Of a stretch of DNA of 31,117 nucleotides, positions 29,665 to 31,117 are shown piece after piece. The translations under genes and the position numbers were made by a program. The first letter of the stretch is position 1. Each line of letters opens with the position of its first letter. The stretch comes from Lachnospiraceae bacterium UBA6987. Its GTDB lineage: Bacteria > Bacillota > Clostridia > Lachnospirales > Lachnospiraceae. Below the pieces are notes generated by a model. It did not search any database. It was given only the letters and a program-made list of their open reading frames with translations, and was not told the DNA's origin. The DNA lies in NCBI GenBank assembly GCA_002449955.1, contig DJYD01000053.1, forward strand, positions 1-31,117. Reading direction: 5' to 3'.

Positions 29665-31117
29665 TCAGGCGTTTCGTTCCTGAATAAACTGGATCACAGC
29701 GCCGACGCCGACGATCTTGCGGAAGTCGCTCTTGCCCTGCGTATAGATCAGGGTCGGAGACTGGCGTACGCCATAACGGGCAACAAGATCAGGGTTTTCT
29801 TCGGCTAACAGCTTGGTGTAAGGGATGCCGGCCTTGTCAAGCAGCTCACCGGCCTTCTTGCAGTTCGGGCAGGTCCTTGTCGCGATCATGATCAGCTTCT
29901 CTTCAGTGCCGGTGGTATCCTTGGCAGGCGCTTCCGTCGAAACGGACTGCGTTTCCTCTGCTGCGGGCTGCGCCTGTGCATGGCTGTGGCGAAGAACGCT
30001 GCGGTCGATATTGTAGAGCCGGCGGTCCTTGAATTCCTGTACCTTGCCGTCGTTCCAGTTCTGCACCGGGCGATAGTAGCCGGTAATACGGCTGTAGACC
30101 TCGGTCTTTTCGCCGCAGTGCGGGCAGACATACTGCTCGCCGACAAGATAGCCGTGATTCTTGCAGATGGAATAGGTCGGGCTCATCGTGTAGTACGGGA
30201 GCTTGAAGTTCTCGGCGATCTTGCGGACCAGGTTTGCGGCGGCTTTCCAGTCAGGGAGCTTCTCACCGAGGAAGGCGTGGAAAACAGTCCCGGAGGTGTA
30301 AAGCGTCTGCAGTTCATCCTGGATCTCAAGAGCACTGAAGATGTCTTCCGTATAGCCGACAGGCAGATGGCTGGAGTTCGTGTAGTAAGGGGTACCGTTC
30401 ATGTTGGCCGTGATGATGTCCGGGTACTGTTCCTTATCATGCTTGGCGAAGCGGTAGGTCGTGGATTCCGCGGGAGTCGCTTCGAGGTTGTACAGGTCGC
30501 CGTACTGCTCCTGATAATCGGAGAGGCGTTCGCGCATGTGGTTCAGCACATTCTTTGCAAATTCCTGTGTCTCGGTGTGGGTCAGGTCCTTGCGCAGCCA
30601 CTTCGCGTTCAGGCCGGCTTCGTTCATGCCGATCAGGCCGATCGTGGAGAAATGGTTGTTGAAGGTGCCGAGGTACCGCTTGGTGTACGGATAAAGACCG
30701 GCATCCAGCAGCTTGGTGATAACGGTACGTTTGGTCTTGAGTGAACGGGCGGAAATGTCCATCAGCTTGTCCAGACGTTTGTAGAAATCGGCTTCATCCT
30801 CAGAAAGGTAAGCAATGCGCGGCAGGTTGATCGTTACCACGCCGATGGAACCGGTGGATTCACCGGAGCCGAAGAAGCCGCCGGATTTCTTGCGCAGCTC
30901 GCGAAGGTCAAGACGCAGACGGCAGCACATGGAGCGTACGTCACTGGGTTCCATATCGGAGTTGATGTAGTTCGAGAAGTAAGGCGTGCCGTACTTGGCA
31001 GTCATCTCGAACAGAAGACGGTTGTTCTCGGTGTCGCCCCAGTCGAAATCACGGGTGATGGAATAGGTCGGGATGGGGTACTGGAAACCGCGTCCGTTGG
31101 CATCGCCTTCGATCATG
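29665..31117 (-). CDS. nrdD: Anaerobic ribonucleoside-triphosphate reductase with C-terminal redoxin (5' truncated by window)
   Basis: Class III reductase, a glycyl-radical enzyme that makes dNTPs without oxygen. The visible 483 residues include RSMCCRLRLDLRELRKKSGG, the GSIGVVTINLPR strand, YLGTFNNHFSTIGLIGMNEA and LYNLEATPAEST. A zinc site is formed by CKNHGYL and CPHCG (C318, H321, C331, C334 counted from the window edge), and the radical glycine is in RITGYYRPVQNWN (G346). Where most NrdD proteins end, an Ala/Gln/Glu/Thr linker (about 378-405) leads to a glutaredoxin/NrdH-like domain with CPNC (416-419) and the cis-Pro segment SPTLI. The usual reductant of NrdD1 is formate; other NrdD forms use thioredoxin-like proteins. 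The fused redoxin and trxB next door suggest the second type. The N-terminal ATP cone lies outside the window. Confidence 0.93.
   Translation of the reverse strand, partial: MIEGDANGRGFQYPIPTYSITRDFDWGDTENNRLLFEMTAKYGTPYFSNYINSDMEPSDVRSMCCRLRLDLRELRKKSGGFFGSGESTGSIGVVTINLPRIAYLSEDEADFYKRLDKLMDISARSLKTKRTVITKLLDAGLYPYTKRYLGTFNNHFSTIGLIGMNEAGLNAKWLRKDLTHTETQEFAKNVLNHMRERLSDYQEQYGDLYNLEATPAESTTYRFAKHDKEQYPDIITANMNGTPYYTNSSHLPVGYTEDIFSALEIQDELQTLYTSGTVFHAFLGEKLPDWKAAANLVRKIAENFKLPYYTMSPTYSICKNHGYLVGEQYVCPHCGEKTEVYSRITGYYRPVQNWNDGKVQEFKDRRLYNIDRSVLRHSHAQAQPAAEETQSVSTEAPAKDTTGTEEKLIMIATRTCPNCKKAGELLDKAGIPYTKLLAEENPDLVARYGVRQSPTLIYTQGKSDFRKIVGVGAVIQFIQERNA

Noticed and set aside
29980..30744. Open frame of 254 codons on the plus strand
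   Set aside because: Antisense to nrdD; its Val/Leu-rich composition follows from the opposite-strand codons.

Overview
The window looks like chromosomal DNA from a Gram-positive anaerobe of the Bacillota, most likely class Clostridia and possibly Lachnospiraceae-like. The family assignment is inference; the class rests on an EFR1-type flavodoxin/ferredoxin protein, a FeoB-associated Cys-rich peptide, a class III (anaerobic) ribonucleotide reductase, a DUF1292 protein, LCP cell-wall ligases, and strong Shine-Dalgarno and sigma-A-type promoter sequences. Coding density is high. I saw no rRNA, tRNA, insertion sequence, prophage or CRISPR array.

Layout. (1) 1-1294: the 3' end of feoB and its small Cys-rich partner, convergent with (2) a minus-strand EFR1 flavodoxin-ferredoxin gene at 1416-2237. 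(3) 2380-10816: a long plus-strand housekeeping run of miaB, mutS, an M18 aminopeptidase, mutL and miaA, joining methyl-directed mismatch repair to the two enzymes that make ms2i6A37 in tRNA. (4) 10824-13695: rplU with its own promoter and structured leader, rpmA, obg and a TcdA-like tRNA-modification enzyme. (5) 13771-17121: gltX and a short UvrD-like helicase, closed by a strong bidirectional terminator. (6) 17174-18670, minus strand: a DUF1292 protein and the GTPase YchF. (7) 18671-18981: a divergent promoter region. (8) 18982-28611, plus strand: three tandem LCP (LytR-CpsA-Psr) genes, folC, a MATE transporter, a PdaA-like polysaccharide deacetylase and a 52-residue membrane peptide. (9) 28680-31117, minus strand: trxB and the 3' part of nrdD, whose product carries a C-terminal redoxin.

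The most unusual item is the first LCP protein (18982-21843, 953 residues). Its catalytic domain is split by about 520 residues holding four PASTA-like modules with an exact 78-residue period, then a Cys-pair zinc-ribbon-like surface repeat between Glu/Thr/Pro-rich linkers. The LCP signature residues on both sides are kept, and its two neighbours have only a short loop at the same place. This suggests an LCP glycopolymer ligase with a built-in wall-sensing or wall-anchoring arm. Its promoter is preceded by an 11-bp direct repeat at exactly 20-bp spacing, which may be an activator site.

Other points of interest are the NrdD-redoxin fusion directly upstream of trxB, which suggests a self-contained electron route to the anaerobic reductase; L27 without the cleavable N-terminal extension together with absence of the Prp protease gene from its usual place; and a PdaA-like deacetylase with Cys in place of the second Asp of motif 1.
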